This document shows, in pieces, positions 9,239 through 18,559 of a stretch of 64,000 nucleotides of DNA. Source of the stretch: Cellvibrio sp. UBA7671 (lineage in GTDB: Bacteria > Pseudomonadota > Gammaproteobacteria > Pseudomonadales > Cellvibrionaceae). The position numbers were made by a program, and so were the translations under genes. The notes under the pieces are model-generated. The model did not search any database and was not told the DNA's origin. It saw only the letters and a list, made by a program, of their open reading frames with translations. The stretch covers positions 248,001 to 312,000 of the forward strand of contig DLHJ01000019.1 in NCBI GenBank assembly GCA_002483145.1. The letters run 5' to 3'. How positions within the stretch are numbered: position 1 is the stretch's first letter; every line of letters begins with the position of its first letter.

Positions 9239-10033
9239 ATGCAAGAAAAAAATACCAATCAGGTGCGCAGCAGAAATGAAATTTTTGCAGAGCGGACCAG
9301 CACTAAAATTTACCTCGAGCAACCTAGTGATGATAATCCTTACATCGCCAGTGCCGCTTTTTGTCATGGCTATGATGTCAGTGAGCTGATGGCGAAGCGG
9401 TCATTTACCGATGTGTTTTACTTATTGTTTCGTGGTGAGTTACCAGCACCGGATGAAGTTCAAATTCTGCAACAACTGATGATTGCCCTCATCAATCCCG
9501 GTCCCCGCCATCCCGCCACTCGCGCAGCGATGAACGCTGGTATCGGTAAAACAGATCCTGCCCACATATTGCCAATTGGCGCGGCACTGCTCGGCGGTGA
9601 GTATCACAGCGGCGGATTAGTGGAAGAGGCGATGCGTTTTTTACGCAAGCAACAAAATCAAGATGCTGCCGTTTGTGCTGCGGCGCATGTGGAATCCTCA
9701 ACGCCTATTCCAGGGTTTGGTGCCTACTACGGTGGCATTGATCTCCTTGCAAACAAGCATGCTGCGCAACTCGCGCAACTACCCGGCGCAGGTAAAGCTT
9801 TGAAATGGGGTATGCAATTGAGTTATGCGCTTGAAGCAAAAGGTATGGGCTGGCTAATGCCTGGCGTTGCTTCTGCCGTCTTATCGGATTTGGGGTTCCA
9901 GCCCAAAGCGGGTGTGTGTTTGTATCAATTAATGGGAGCACCAGGTGTGGTTGCCCATGGCCTCGAACTGGCCAATAAACCTATTACTGCGATGCCTTTT
10001 GTCTCTGATGAAAATTATTTTATTGAGCGGTGA
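9239..10033 (+). CDS. Small citrate-synthase-fold protein with incomplete catalytic triad
   Basis: 264 residues resembling the conserved half of citrate synthase or a citryl-CoA lyase. NAGIGKTDPAHILPIGAALL followed by GGEYHSGGLVEEA matches the loop that carries the first catalytic His (His123 here). PGFGAYYGG (158-166) aligns with PGFGHRVYK but has Ala at the second catalytic His. MPGVASAVLSDLGF (207 onwards) aligns with PNVDFYSG and has Ala at the catalytic Asp. These assignments are by eye. Such changes make ordinary citrate synthesis unlikely; lyase, thioesterase or structural roles are possible. The stop overlaps the next gene's start, so translation is probably coupled and a complex of the two proteins is plausible. 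Confidence 0.78.
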   Translation: MQEKNTNQVRSRNEIFAERTSTKIYLEQPSDDNPYIASAAFCHGYDVSELMAKRSFTDVFYLLFRGELPAPDEVQILQQLMIALINPGPRHPATRAAMNAGIGKTDPAHILPIGAALLGGEYHSGGLVEEAMRFLRKQQNQDAAVCAAAHVESSTPIPGFGAYYGGIDLLANKHAAQLAQLPGAGKALKWGMQLSYALEAKGMGWLMPGVASAVLSDLGFQPKAGVCLYQLMGAPGVVAHGLELANKPITAMPFVSDENYFIER

Positions 10034-11622
10034 TGGGCATGTCTGAAAAAACATTTAGCGATCAACATATCATTGACACACTCAATGCACGCCGTGGAAA
10101 AATAATCAGCAAGACGGGTGGTTGGTTTCCTGGCAAGGGCGTTTTCAGTCATGGCTATTCCATGATGGATGATTTGGTGGGGAAAAAATCCTACTTCCAG
10201 ATTGTGGTATTAAATGCGACGGGGAAAATGATTTCCACCGAGTTTGCCCATTGGATAGAGGTTGGTTACTCGTGCCTTAGCTGGCCTGATCCGCGCATTT
10301 GGTGTAATCAAATTGGGGCGCTTGCAGGTGGCGCGCGCACCTCGGCAATTGCAGCAACAGCCATGGGGGTGCTGGCGACAGATTCGCGCACCTACGGCGT
10401 TTACCCATTGAAAGAAGGCGTGCAATTTATTCAAACGGCCCTGGCGAGTCATCAGCAAGGATTATCTGCCGAGCAGATAGTTGCGAACGTGCCCTCGCGC
10501 GGAGGCAAGCCGTTAATTGTGGGATATATTCGCCCCATTGCAAAAGGTGATGAGCGTATCCGTGCCATGGCAAGCATCGCTGAAGGATATGGTTTTCCAG
10601 TGGGTCCGCATCTTGAATTAGCTATGGCAATTGAGGGTGTCTTGCAGGAAAAATATGACGAGGGAATGAATGTTAATGGCTATGTATCTGCCGTAATGGC
10701 AGACCATGGTTTTTCACCGGATGAGGTGTATCAAATATTTACCACCTTGGTCGCCAGTGGCGTAACTGCCTGTTATCTGGATACCTACCATCAGGCTCCG
10801 GATACATTTCTACCACTGCGCTGTGATGATATTGATTATCAGGGTGTTGCTGTACGACCTATACCTGACTTTCAACCTACCAATCAAAGAGAACTTGCAA
10901 TGCAAAAAATAGCGTTAGTGACCGGTGGCAATTCCGGAATCGGATATGCAACGGCAAAATTATTAAAAGCGCGTGGTTATGCTGTGACTATTTCCGGACG
11001 CAATGCGCAGCGGGTTGCTGAAGCGGCGAATGAACTCGGTGTAGATGCTGTGGTAGCCGATATGGCAAATCCGGCGGATGTCGCCAGATTAGCTTCGCAC
11101 TTTCAGGGTAAAGCACTCAATGCATTGGTGAATAACGCCGGCATTGCACGTTTTATTCCTATGCAATTTTGCAGTGCGGCTGATTTTGATGAGGTCATGA
11201 ATACTAATGTGCGTGGTCCGTTGGATTTAATTAAAGGCCTGTTACCCGCGCTGGAGAAAGCTAAGGGGAGCATTACGAATGTGTCCTCTGCCGTGGTCAA
11301 TAACGGGTTGGCAAATGCAGTTTTGTATGCAGCTTCTAAAGGAGCGCTTGAAGCGGCAACCAAAAGTCTTGCGATTGAATTGGCTCCTGTTAATGTGCGT
11401 GTCAATGCAGTATCGCCGGGCGCTATTGATACACCGATCATTACCAAGTTCGGCTTGGATGAGCAAACGATTGCGGCAGCCAAGGCGCATATGGAAACGC
11501 AAATCCCATTGCGACGTTATGGCAAGGCAGAAGAAGTTGCTGAAATAATTGCGGCGCAGCTGGAGTCAAGTTATACCACGGGTGCAATTTGGGCTGTTGA
11601 TGGCGGCGTAAATGTAACCTGA
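10033..11622 (+). CDS. Fusion: citrate-synthase-like domain + short-chain dehydrogenase/reductase
   Basis: 529 residues from the ATG at 10033, whose A is the last base of the previous gene's TGA; a GTG at 10030 and an ATG at 10039 are alternatives. Residues of about 30-280 are citrate-synthase-like (PDPRIWCNQIGALAGGARTS, GYIRPIAKGDERIRAM, MNVNGYVSAVMADHGFS), but none of the three catalytic positions seems to keep His/His/Asp. From about residue 290 comes a complete classical SDR: TGGNSGIG nucleotide loop, NNAG, catalytic Ser near 419, and YAASK (Tyr about 432, Lys about 436), ending GAIWAVDGGVNV. The junction holds an in-frame ATG at 10900 preceded by AGAGAA, so the SDR could also be made separately. 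It may have arisen by loss of a stop between two genes. Confidence 0.82.
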   Translation: MGMSEKTFSDQHIIDTLNARRGKIISKTGGWFPGKGVFSHGYSMMDDLVGKKSYFQIVVLNATGKMISTEFAHWIEVGYSCLSWPDPRIWCNQIGALAGGARTSAIAATAMGVLATDSRTYGVYPLKEGVQFIQTALASHQQGLSAEQIVANVPSRGGKPLIVGYIRPIAKGDERIRAMASIAEGYGFPVGPHLELAMAIEGVLQEKYDEGMNVNGYVSAVMADHGFSPDEVYQIFTTLVASGVTACYLDTYHQAPDTFLPLRCDDIDYQGVAVRPIPDFQPTNQRELAMQKIALVTGGNSGIGYATAKLLKARGYAVTISGRNAQRVAEAANELGVDAVVADMANPADVARLASHFQGKALNALVNNAGIARFIPMQFCSAADFDEVMNTNVRGPLDLIKGLLPALEKAKGSITNVSSAVVNNGLANAVLYAASKGALEAATKSLAIELAPVNVRVNAVSPGAIDTPIITKFGLDEQTIAAAKAHMETQIPLRRYGKAEEVAEIIAAQLESSYTTGAIWAVDGGVNVT

Positions 11623-11664
11623 CGTTGGGTGAATAACCTGGTTCTGTTGATTATTTTTTTATGG

Positions 11665-11692
11665 AATTGCACTTGGTAATCCAAGTGCAATT
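11665..11692. terminator. Bidirectional terminator between convergent genes
   Basis: A perfect 12-bp stem (11665-11676 with 11681-11692) around a TAAT loop. T-rich sequence follows on the plus side, and an A7 run lies on the left, which becomes a U-run on the minus side. It serves the SDR fusion gene and the convergent GGDEF-EAL gene. Confidence 0.8.
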
Positions 11693-11709
11693 TTCGAATC
11701 ATGATCGAT

Positions 11710-14244
11710 TTACGGCAATGAACCCACAGCCTGTTGCGTAAATAACTGCGCTATCGGCAACGGATGCCCAATGTGATACCCCTGCACAAAATCAATGCCC
11801 ATGGTTTTTAAAATATCGAGAATTGCCTCATTCTCAACATATTCCGCCACCGCTTTTTTACCCAATGCCTGAATCACCTGGATCATTGATTTGACCAGCG
11901 TCTGGTCGATCTTATCGCGGTGCAGGTTTTGGATAAATGACCCATCCAGTTTAATGTAATCCGCGGGCAAATCTTTTAAATAGGCAAAGCTACTGAAGCC
12001 GGAGCCAAAATCGTCCACTGAAAAACTGCAGCCCAATTTGTGCAGCTCGGCAATTACCCGCTGGGTGATATGCAGGTTAAACAAACTCGCACTTTCAGTG
12101 AGTTCAAAGGTGATGCGTTTGGGGTCAACGCCGGTGGCTTTCAGATTTTCTAAAATGGTTGGTACCAGATTGTCATCTTTAAACGCTTGCGCCGAGAGAT
12201 TAATGGCGATGTGGTTTAGCTCAGGATGCTCTTTGAGTTTGTGGATCGCCAATTTAATAATCCAGCGATCCAGCAAATGCATTTCACCTGCCGCTTCAAG
12301 TGCGGGAATAAAATTGTTTGGTCCAATAATTTTGCCATCGGTTTCTATCAGGCGTACCAATGCTTCGTAGTAAGAAATTTTATTGTTTTTGATATCAAAA
12401 ATCGGTTGGAAATAGAGGGTCATCCGATCTTCGGTAATAGCCTTGCGCACTTTTTGCGACATGTTGATCGAATGGCGCAGCTCATCGCTCTCGCTATCGA
12501 GCGGATCATATTGGTGGATGAGGTTGCGCCCGCGCCCCTTGGCAACGTAGAGCGCAATATCGGCGCGCATTAAATGCTCTTCTGCATTGTTGGTGCTGCC
12601 ATCGATTAACGTAAGGCCGATACTGCTGCCGAGATTGATGCGCTGCTCCTGCAGTTGGAAACTGAACTCGCTGATAATCTGCTGGATACTGCGCGCAAAT
12701 TCGTGTGCTTCAGTGCTATGGATATCGCGTAATAAAATCGCAAACTCATCGCCACCCAAACGGCACAGGATATCGGCACCGCGAATGCGTTTGCTAAGCA
12801 AGTGCGACATTTCGCGCAGCACTTCATCCCCTTTTTGATGGCCGAAGGTATCGTTGATTACCTTGAAGTGATCCAGATCCAAATACACCAGTGCGTGTTG
12901 GCGGTTATTGCGTACCGAATCGGCAGTCAGCTGAGCGAGGGTGGTTTCAAAAAAGTGGCGGTTGTAAAGCCCGGTGAGTGAATCGTGCATCGCCAAATAT
13001 TTAAGTTGCTCTTGCGATTCGCGCCGCTCGGTGATGTTGTCCAGGCAGACGGTTAGATTGCTCTGCTGTTTGTTGTTGCTGGAGCGGCTGATTTTTAGCT
13101 GCGCCCACAATTTTTGGTGGCGACTACTGCTCAAGCAAATTTCTATTTCTGGACAGGGTTTGTTTTGCTGTAATGCTTTACGTATTCTGCTTTTGTACAG
13201 CGAAAATTGCGCTATGTCCTCCGGTGCGATAAAACTTTCCAGCGATTGGCCAATACAATCATCAATGGGATAACCCATCATGGTTTCCCATGCGCGGTTG
13301 AGATAGCAAATGGTAAAGTTCGCATCCAACTCCATCACTACGGATTGCAAATCATCAAGCAGTTGGTGGTGGTTTTCGTAAAGTTGGCGATAGGCCAGCT
13401 CGCGCTCTTGCAGGGATTTTACCTGTGCCGCAAATTGAGCGTTGCTCACTAAAAAATCATCGCGGTGAATGGCGATGTCGCACACTTTGCGCAATTGTTC
13501 GGCGCGAAAGGGCTTGGGTAAAAAATCGACCGCACCGAGCAGCATTAATTCTTCGGCCTGATCGATAGTGGTGTGGGCGGTCATAATAACTACAGGTTGA
13601 TTGGCGTCGATACTTTGGATTTCAATCAAAATATCGCGCCCCGACAGTTTCGGCAGCATCACATCAAGCAGCACCAGATCATGGCGCCGTTGCACCCAGG
13701 CCCTCAAGCCTGCATCACCTTCACTGGCCACTTCAATATCAAAGGAGGGCGCGAGCACCCGCTTAATTAAATCGGCAGTATCGGGTTCATCTTCTACCAC
13801 CAGTAAACGAGGCTTGGGGAAATTATTCTGCTCGCGGTGCGCGAGTTGCGTCACCAGAGTGGGTAATTGGTTGACCTGGTCGAGCGGCAGTAATTGGTTG
13901 ATGCCATACTCGCGCGCAGTAACTTCAGCGATGCGCTCGCACCAGGTGCTAGCGATAATAATAATTGGCATATCGGCGCGGCAGTGGAGGATGCCGCTGC
14001 GCACTAAACGCGAGAGCCGCCAGCCATCCAGGTCAGCGGTATCGACGTCGACAATTAAAACATCAATTGTTTGTTGGCGCAGCACGCGCAGTGCTTTTTG
14101 TGCGGAATCGACACTGGTGAGATTATCCAGCCCAGCAGCACGCAAGCTGGCATTGATCGCAGCCAGCGCAGCGGGGTCGTTATTAACGATGAGGAGGTTA
14201 ATAGGCGAGCTTGGTTGATTAGGATTGGTGTTATTAGTTAACAC
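11710..14244 (-). CDS. Response regulator REC-REC-PAS-GGDEF-EAL (c-di-GMP turnover)
   Basis: 844 residues, cytoplasmic, no membrane segment. REC1 spans about 15-130 (acceptor Asp66 in VLIVDVD) and REC2 about 145-260 (EDEPD patch, Asp194 in LVLLDVML, KPF). A PAS domain covers about 295-410. The GGDEF motif is intact at 497-501 with an upstream RGAD inhibitory site at 488-491. The EAL domain has YYEALVRL (Glu627) and DDFGSGFSSFAYLKDLP, so both cyclase and phosphodiesterase centres look usable. REC1 lacks the usual acidic pair (NNDP), so it may not bind metal normally. The start is GTG at 14244, 8 bp after GGAG. The cognate kinase is unknown; the YfiR hybrid kinase 5 kb away is a candidate only by proximity. 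Confidence 0.92.
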   Translation of the reverse strand: MLTNNTNPNQPSSPINLLIVNNDPAALAAINASLRAAGLDNLTSVDSAQKALRVLRQQTIDVLIVDVDTADLDGWRLSRLVRSGILHCRADMPIIIIASTWCERIAEVTAREYGINQLLPLDQVNQLPTLVTQLAHREQNNFPKPRLLVVEDEPDTADLIKRVLAPSFDIEVASEGDAGLRAWVQRRHDLVLLDVMLPKLSGRDILIEIQSIDANQPVVIMTAHTTIDQAEELMLLGAVDFLPKPFRAEQLRKVCDIAIHRDDFLVSNAQFAAQVKSLQERELAYRQLYENHHQLLDDLQSVVMELDANFTICYLNRAWETMMGYPIDDCIGQSLESFIAPEDIAQFSLYKSRIRKALQQNKPCPEIEICLSSSRHQKLWAQLKISRSSNNKQQSNLTVCLDNITERRESQEQLKYLAMHDSLTGLYNRHFFETTLAQLTADSVRNNRQHALVYLDLDHFKVINDTFGHQKGDEVLREMSHLLSKRIRGADILCRLGGDEFAILLRDIHSTEAHEFARSIQQIISEFSFQLQEQRINLGSSIGLTLIDGSTNNAEEHLMRADIALYVAKGRGRNLIHQYDPLDSESDELRHSINMSQKVRKAITEDRMTLYFQPIFDIKNNKISYYEALVRLIETDGKIIGPNNFIPALEAAGEMHLLDRWIIKLAIHKLKEHPELNHIAINLSAQAFKDDNLVPTILENLKATGVDPKRITFELTESASLFNLHITQRVIAELHKLGCSFSVDDFGSGFSSFAYLKDLPADYIKLDGSFIQNLHRDKIDQTLVKSMIQVIQALGKKAVAEYVENEAILDILKTMGIDFVQGYHIGHPLPIAQLFTQQAVGSLP

Positions 14245-14373
14245 TCATTAGTCTCCGAATTAATATCCTTTCAGCCTAGCATAAACTGCGCTTTCCTTTT
14301 CGCCTAGGGATGTTTTTCGCGTAGACCTTTCCTAAATTAGCCGCGCTTCCCAAATAATCAACTGAGCGGGTTG

Positions 14374-16245
14374 TTAACCTCCGGGAGTGGCTGAGCCGTT
14401 GACTGCAAGCCCTTTGATGCGATCGCCCATGGGCGGGATTTCATTGCGGTCGATACGCACATCAAGCAGGGTCGGGCCATTTTTTTGGAAGAGTGCGGCG
14501 TAATCGAGCGCATCTAGTTGCTCAGGTGAATCGATCACTATGCCATCCACACCCATCGCCTGTGCCATTAGGGCGTAATTGACTTCATTTAATTCCCAGC
14601 CAATCGATTCCTGCTGTCCGAGCATTTGCCCGTGCATCACCATGCCCATCGCCGAATCGTTTAATACCAGAAACACCACCGGCAGTTTTTGCTGTGCGGC
14701 AACAGTAATTTCCTGCGCGCTCATCAAATAGGAACCGTCGCCGACGATACACAGGGTCGGTGCATTGCGATTGGCGATCGCAGAGCCTATCGCTGCGCCA
14801 ATCGACCAGGCCATTGAGCCGTAACCCATGGCGATGCGGTACAGGCCTTCACTGTTCGAGCGGGTAAGGTAGTGTGTCGCCCAGGACCAGCCGTTGCCGG
14901 CATCGACAAAAATACGCGTGTCATCGGGCAGGGCGCGCGACAAGTGACACATCAACCGCTGGGGTTTTACCGGGCTGGCGTTGGAGTGGCATTTGTCTGC
15001 ATCGTTAAGAGTGAAAAAACCGCCGTTGGCATTTTCTGTGGCGGCGCCTGGCAGTGTTTGCCAGGTGCGGCCCCATTTGCGCACTTCGCGTACGCTTTTG
15101 ACCAGGCGATCAAAAATCACATCGATATTGCCGAACACATGCAGATTCGCCATAGGCGAGCGGGTGAAGTGTTCAATCGATGAATCTATGTGGACGAGTT
15201 TGGTATTGAGCAAATCGTTTTTCCAACCGCTGGTGCCCAGCTCGCCCAGCTCAGTGCCCACCGCGAGGATCAAGTTGACTTCTTTGCTTTGCAGCAGGTT
15301 GCGGGCGCTTTCGTGCCCGGCAAAACCGAACACGCCGCGGTATTGCGGATGATGTTCATCGACCCAGGTTTTGCCCATTGGGCCGGTGACAAAGGCGGCG
15401 CCGGTCAGTTCGATAAACTCCATAATTTGTTTGCTGGCTTTGCCCACACCGTTGCCAATGTACATGACGATGTTATCGACCTTGCCGAGCTTTTCGCACA
15501 GGCGGGCGATGGCCGAATCGTCGGCCATGGCGAAATCGTGCACCAGCAAGTCGCTGTGAATATGTGCATTGATAGTTGCTGGTGCGCGCAATACGTCGGC
15601 AGGCACACTGATATGTACCGGTCCATTGGGTTTGCGGTGCGCCGCCATGATTGCCGACACCAATTTGCTTTCGAGTTGTTCGTGGTGCGATACCAGCGTA
15701 TTGAACTGGGTGACGTAGCGGAACATGCCGACGGTATCGATGGCAGTGCAGCTGGATTCCTGCAGCGCACGTTTGCCGAATTTGGGCAGCGGCGTTTGCG
15801 CAGTGATCACCAGCATCGGGATTTCATCAGCCAACGCCGACGCCACCCCGGTGATCAGATTGGTTGCGCCTGGGCCAGTAGTCGCGCACACCACACCCAT
15901 CTTGCCGGTTTCGCGTGAGTAGCCATCGGCCATAAAGGCAGCACCGCACTCGTGGCGCGCCACTACCAGGCGCGGGCCACCGGCACGCTCGCTGCGCGCA
16001 AGAGAGTTGAGCAGGGGTTCTATCGCACCACCCGGAACACCAAAGACCGTATCGATCTGTAATTGCTTGAGGTAATCGATAATCAAATCGGCGTAGGTAG
16101 CGGTGACTTCCGGTGTCTGTAGCTGTGTGAATTGCTCCAGCTCGCCGAGAGTCACGGGTTCTACTGCGGGATTAAATTCCGCAACCGGAGGGTGTTCCAG
16201 TTTCGATGTGAGGAGGAGATAGGGTTTGTTAATGGCTTGCTGCAT
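14374..16245 (-). CDS. Thiamine-pyrophosphate-dependent enzyme of the acetolactate synthase (IlvB) family
   Basis: 623 residues. The N-terminal TPP domain has FGVPGGAIEPLLNSLARS and the activating Glu in ARHECGAAFMADGYSRETGK, then ATTGPGATNLITG. The central domain has VMYIGNGVGKASKQI. The C-terminal PP domain has the GDG...N TPP/Mg motif (GDGSYLMSAQEITVAAQQ, LVLND). About 50 residues before the TPP domain form an unusual extension compared with IlvB. There is no small subunit next to it, so it may be an unlinked paralogue such as a benzoylformate-decarboxylase- or oxalyl-CoA-type enzyme rather than valine-pathway ALS. It lies downstream of the nitrate transporter genes on the same strand, but a terminator lies between, so cotranscription is not assured. 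Confidence 0.85.
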   Translation of the reverse strand: MQQAINKPYLLLTSKLEHPPVAEFNPAVEPVTLGELEQFTQLQTPEVTATYADLIIDYLKQLQIDTVFGVPGGAIEPLLNSLARSERAGGPRLVVARHECGAAFMADGYSRETGKMGVVCATTGPGATNLITGVASALADEIPMLVITAQTPLPKFGKRALQESSCTAIDTVGMFRYVTQFNTLVSHHEQLESKLVSAIMAAHRKPNGPVHISVPADVLRAPATINAHIHSDLLVHDFAMADDSAIARLCEKLGKVDNIVMYIGNGVGKASKQIMEFIELTGAAFVTGPMGKTWVDEHHPQYRGVFGFAGHESARNLLQSKEVNLILAVGTELGELGTSGWKNDLLNTKLVHIDSSIEHFTRSPMANLHVFGNIDVIFDRLVKSVREVRKWGRTWQTLPGAATENANGGFFTLNDADKCHSNASPVKPQRLMCHLSRALPDDTRIFVDAGNGWSWATHYLTRSNSEGLYRIAMGYGSMAWSIGAAIGSAIANRNAPTLCIVGDGSYLMSAQEITVAAQQKLPVVFLVLNDSAMGMVMHGQMLGQQESIGWELNEVNYALMAQAMGVDGIVIDSPEQLDALDYAALFQKNGPTLLDVRIDRNEIPPMGDRIKGLAVNGSATPGG

Positions 16246-16427
16246 GGAGTTCGCGCCTTGTTTCCAGAAGTGCGTGGTCCATCACGGATGGGTGTCGTCA
16301 AAATATGCTGCACAATATATACCAATGATGAAAAATGTGCCAACCAAAAAATAGTCAAAACGCTTAATTAATGCGCTTATTTTTTTGATTTGGCTTTTAA
16401 GGGGTGAAAATCGCTGTCTTTCGGGCA

Positions 16428-16452
16428 TAAAAAAGCCCCGGCAAGCCGGGGC
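16428..16452 (-). terminator. Terminator of the nitrate transporter operon
   Basis: GCCCCGGC (16435-16442) pairs with GCCGGGGC (16445-16452). On the minus strand the stem is followed by a T6 tract. It is about 70 bp beyond the stop of the ABC ATPase gene. Confidence 0.85.
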
Positions 16453-16520
16453 AAACAGAGGTCGAATTCGCACTTCTGGCCTGTGGAGGTACACCGCCAC
16501 AAAGCCGGACAAGCGCGAGA

Positions 16521-17381
16521 TCAGGCGACGCTTTTGGCTGGTTCAGCCGCGCCTTTGTCGAGTTGCTTTTCGGCGCGTTTGGCGTCGATGGATTCAATTT
16601 TTTTTTGCTTCTCATACAGGAAGCGCAATACCGCTGAGCGGTAGTGGTTGTATTCGACGTTGTCGGCGAGTTCCAGGCGATTGCGTGGACGCGCGAGTGG
16701 CACATCGAGGATTTCCCCGACAGTAGCGGCTGGCCCGTTGGTCATCATCACAATGCGGTCAGAGAGCAGTACCGCTTCGTCTACATCATGCGTAATCATA
16801 ATCACGGTATTGCCCAGCTCGTTCTGGATTTCCATCAGCGAGTCTTGCAAATGGGCGCGGGTCAGTGCGTCCAGCGCACCGAAGGGTTCATCCATCAACA
16901 GCACTTGCGGCTCCATTGCCAGCGCGCGCGCAATACCCACGCGCTGCTTCATACCGCCGGAGAGTTCATCCGGGCGTTTGTGGATGGCGTGGGTCATGTG
17001 TACCAATTCCAGATTGTGCTCAATCCACTCGCGCATTTCCGCTTTGGTTTTTTTGCCTTTGAAGACGCGTTTCACACCCAGCTCAACGTTTTCGTAGGCA
17101 GTCAGCCAAGGCAGGAGCGAATGGTTTTGGAAGACTACGGCACGCTCGGGACCGGGTTCATTTACTTCGCGGCCATTCAGAACCACGCCACCGGTAGTGG
17201 CTTGATACAAGCCGGCGACAATATTGAGCACGGTGGATTTGCCGCAGCCCGAGTGGCCAATCAGCGATACAAATTCACCTTTTTTAATTTTTAAATCCAC
17301 ATCGCGCAGTGCGCAAAATGGGCCTTTGGGCGTTGGAAATTCGATGCCGACTTTAGTCAATTCAAGATGAATCTGGCTCAT
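16521..17381 (-). CDS. nrtD: Nitrate-type ABC transporter ATP-binding protein
   Basis: 286 residues from the ATG at 17381, which follows AGAGGAAAAC; the open frame further upstream has no family similarity. Walker A is GHSGCGKST (42-50), the Q-loop Gln is in VFQNHSLLPW, the signature is LSGGMKQRV (140-148), Walker B is LLMDEP (161-166) and the switch His is in MITHDVDEA. These match NrtD/SsuB/TauB-type ATPases of the nitrate/sulfonate/taurine group. A charged Lys/Glu-rich tail ends the protein, and no substrate-binding domain is fused, unlike cyanobacterial NrtC. It is the last gene of an nrtA-nrtB-ATPase operon and energises the permease encoded just upstream. Confidence 0.9.
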   Translation of the reverse strand: MSQIHLELTKVGIEFPTPKGPFCALRDVDLKIKKGEFVSLIGHSGCGKSTVLNIVAGLYQATTGGVVLNGREVNEPGPERAVVFQNHSLLPWLTAYENVELGVKRVFKGKKTKAEMREWIEHNLELVHMTHAIHKRPDELSGGMKQRVGIARALAMEPQVLLMDEPFGALDALTRAHLQDSLMEIQNELGNTVIMITHDVDEAVLLSDRIVMMTNGPAATVGEILDVPLARPRNRLELADNVEYNHYRSAVLRFLYEKQKKIESIDAKRAEKQLDKGAAEPAKSVA

Positions 17382-17491
17382 GGTGTTTTCCTCTGTACTT
17401 TCTATCGTATTTGGCGAGTGATAAATAATTTGGACACAATTTGATAAGGCACAATTTAACAAGGCAACTAGCATACCGTTTGCGCTGTGCG

Positions 17492-18469
17492 TTAACGGAC
17501 GACTGCACTCTTGTCCCAATTGATATAGGTTTGCAGGATCAAAATAATCCGGTCGAGTAGAAAGCCGATCAAACCAATCACCAAAATCGCGAGGCAAATG
17601 CGGCTCAGTGAATCCGATGAACCATTTTGGAATTCGTCCCACACAAATTTTCCGAGGCCCGGGTTTTGCGAGAGCATTTCAGCAGCGATCAATACCATCC
17701 AGGCGATACCGAGTGAAATACGCAGGCCGGTAAACATCATCGGGATTGCAGATGGCAATACAATTTTCATGACGTGAGTGAACCAGCCGAGGCGCAATAC
17801 GCGGCTCACGTTGATCAAATCTTTGCTAACACCCGCAACACCAACAGCCGTGTTGATCATGGTTGGCCAGAGCGAGCAGAGGCTCACGGTTAGCAGGGAA
17901 ATAATGTAAGACTTGGAGAACATCGGCGAATCGGAAACATAGACCGCACTCACCACGATAGTCACCAGCGGCAGCCAGGCAAGAGGCGATACCGGTTTAA
18001 ATAATTGAATCAGCGGGTTGATGGCGTTGTAGAGCGGTTGGCTCAGGCCAATCAAAATTCCCACCGGAATCGCAATAATCGATGCAACAAAAAATCCGGA
18101 AAGCACAGTAACTAAACTGGTTTCAATTTTGTCAAAAAAAGTGGGGCGGCCATTAAATTCACGCTCGTCAATTTTGGCGGCGGGATCTTGAGCAAGCAAT
18201 TCGGCGTTGCGTTTTTCCTGGCGCTCGTAAAATACCTCAGCGCGCTCTTGTTCAGTTTTATATTCGTCAACCAAATTGCCCCATTGCTCGAATACTTGTT
18301 TGGGCTGGGGAAAATCACCCAGTGAAGTGTTGATGTTCGGTGCGGCTGTGTGCCACAGCAAAATAAAGGCGAGTACACCGATCAATGGCATCAAGGTGCT
18401 GATCAGGACATCGCGCCATTTGATGGCTTTTAGCTGTTCAAATTTCAAGGTGGCTAATTTACTACTCAT
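17492..18469 (-). CDS. nrtB: Nitrate-type ABC transporter permease
   Basis: 325 residues from the ATG at 18469, with AGGAAA 5 bp upstream. The first membrane helix is at about 25-42. A charged, probably periplasmic stretch follows (about 58-110, rich in Glu/Lys/Arg), which is longer than in many SsuC-like permeases and is shared by proteobacterial NrtB proteins. Then come the binding-protein-dependent permease core (SLVTVLSGFFVASIIAIPVG, PVSPLAWLPLVTI) and the EAA-loop region (VSRVLRLGWFTHVMKIVLPS). The C-terminus has GLRISLGIAWMVLIAAEM. It sits between the binding protein and the ATPase, with short intergenic gaps consistent with one transcript. Confidence 0.9.
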   Translation of the reverse strand: MSSKLATLKFEQLKAIKWRDVLISTLMPLIGVLAFILLWHTAAPNINTSLGDFPQPKQVFEQWGNLVDEYKTEQERAEVFYERQEKRNAELLAQDPAAKIDEREFNGRPTFFDKIETSLVTVLSGFFVASIIAIPVGILIGLSQPLYNAINPLIQLFKPVSPLAWLPLVTIVVSAVYVSDSPMFSKSYIISLLTVSLCSLWPTMINTAVGVAGVSKDLINVSRVLRLGWFTHVMKIVLPSAIPMMFTGLRISLGIAWMVLIAAEMLSQNPGLGKFVWDEFQNGSSDSLSRICLAILVIGLIGFLLDRIILILQTYINWDKSAVVR

Positions 18470-18559
18470 GATCGTTTCCTCTGGATTGCCCGCTTGCTCG
18501 TAAGCAAGCGGGCTTATTGTCAACAAACGTTACAACTGTGTTCTGCAAGCCTGGTGTGC

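Noticed and set aside
14872-15918. Long plus-strand frames opposite the TPP enzyme
   Set aside because: They have no domain features; the minus frame carries the complete TPP motifs.
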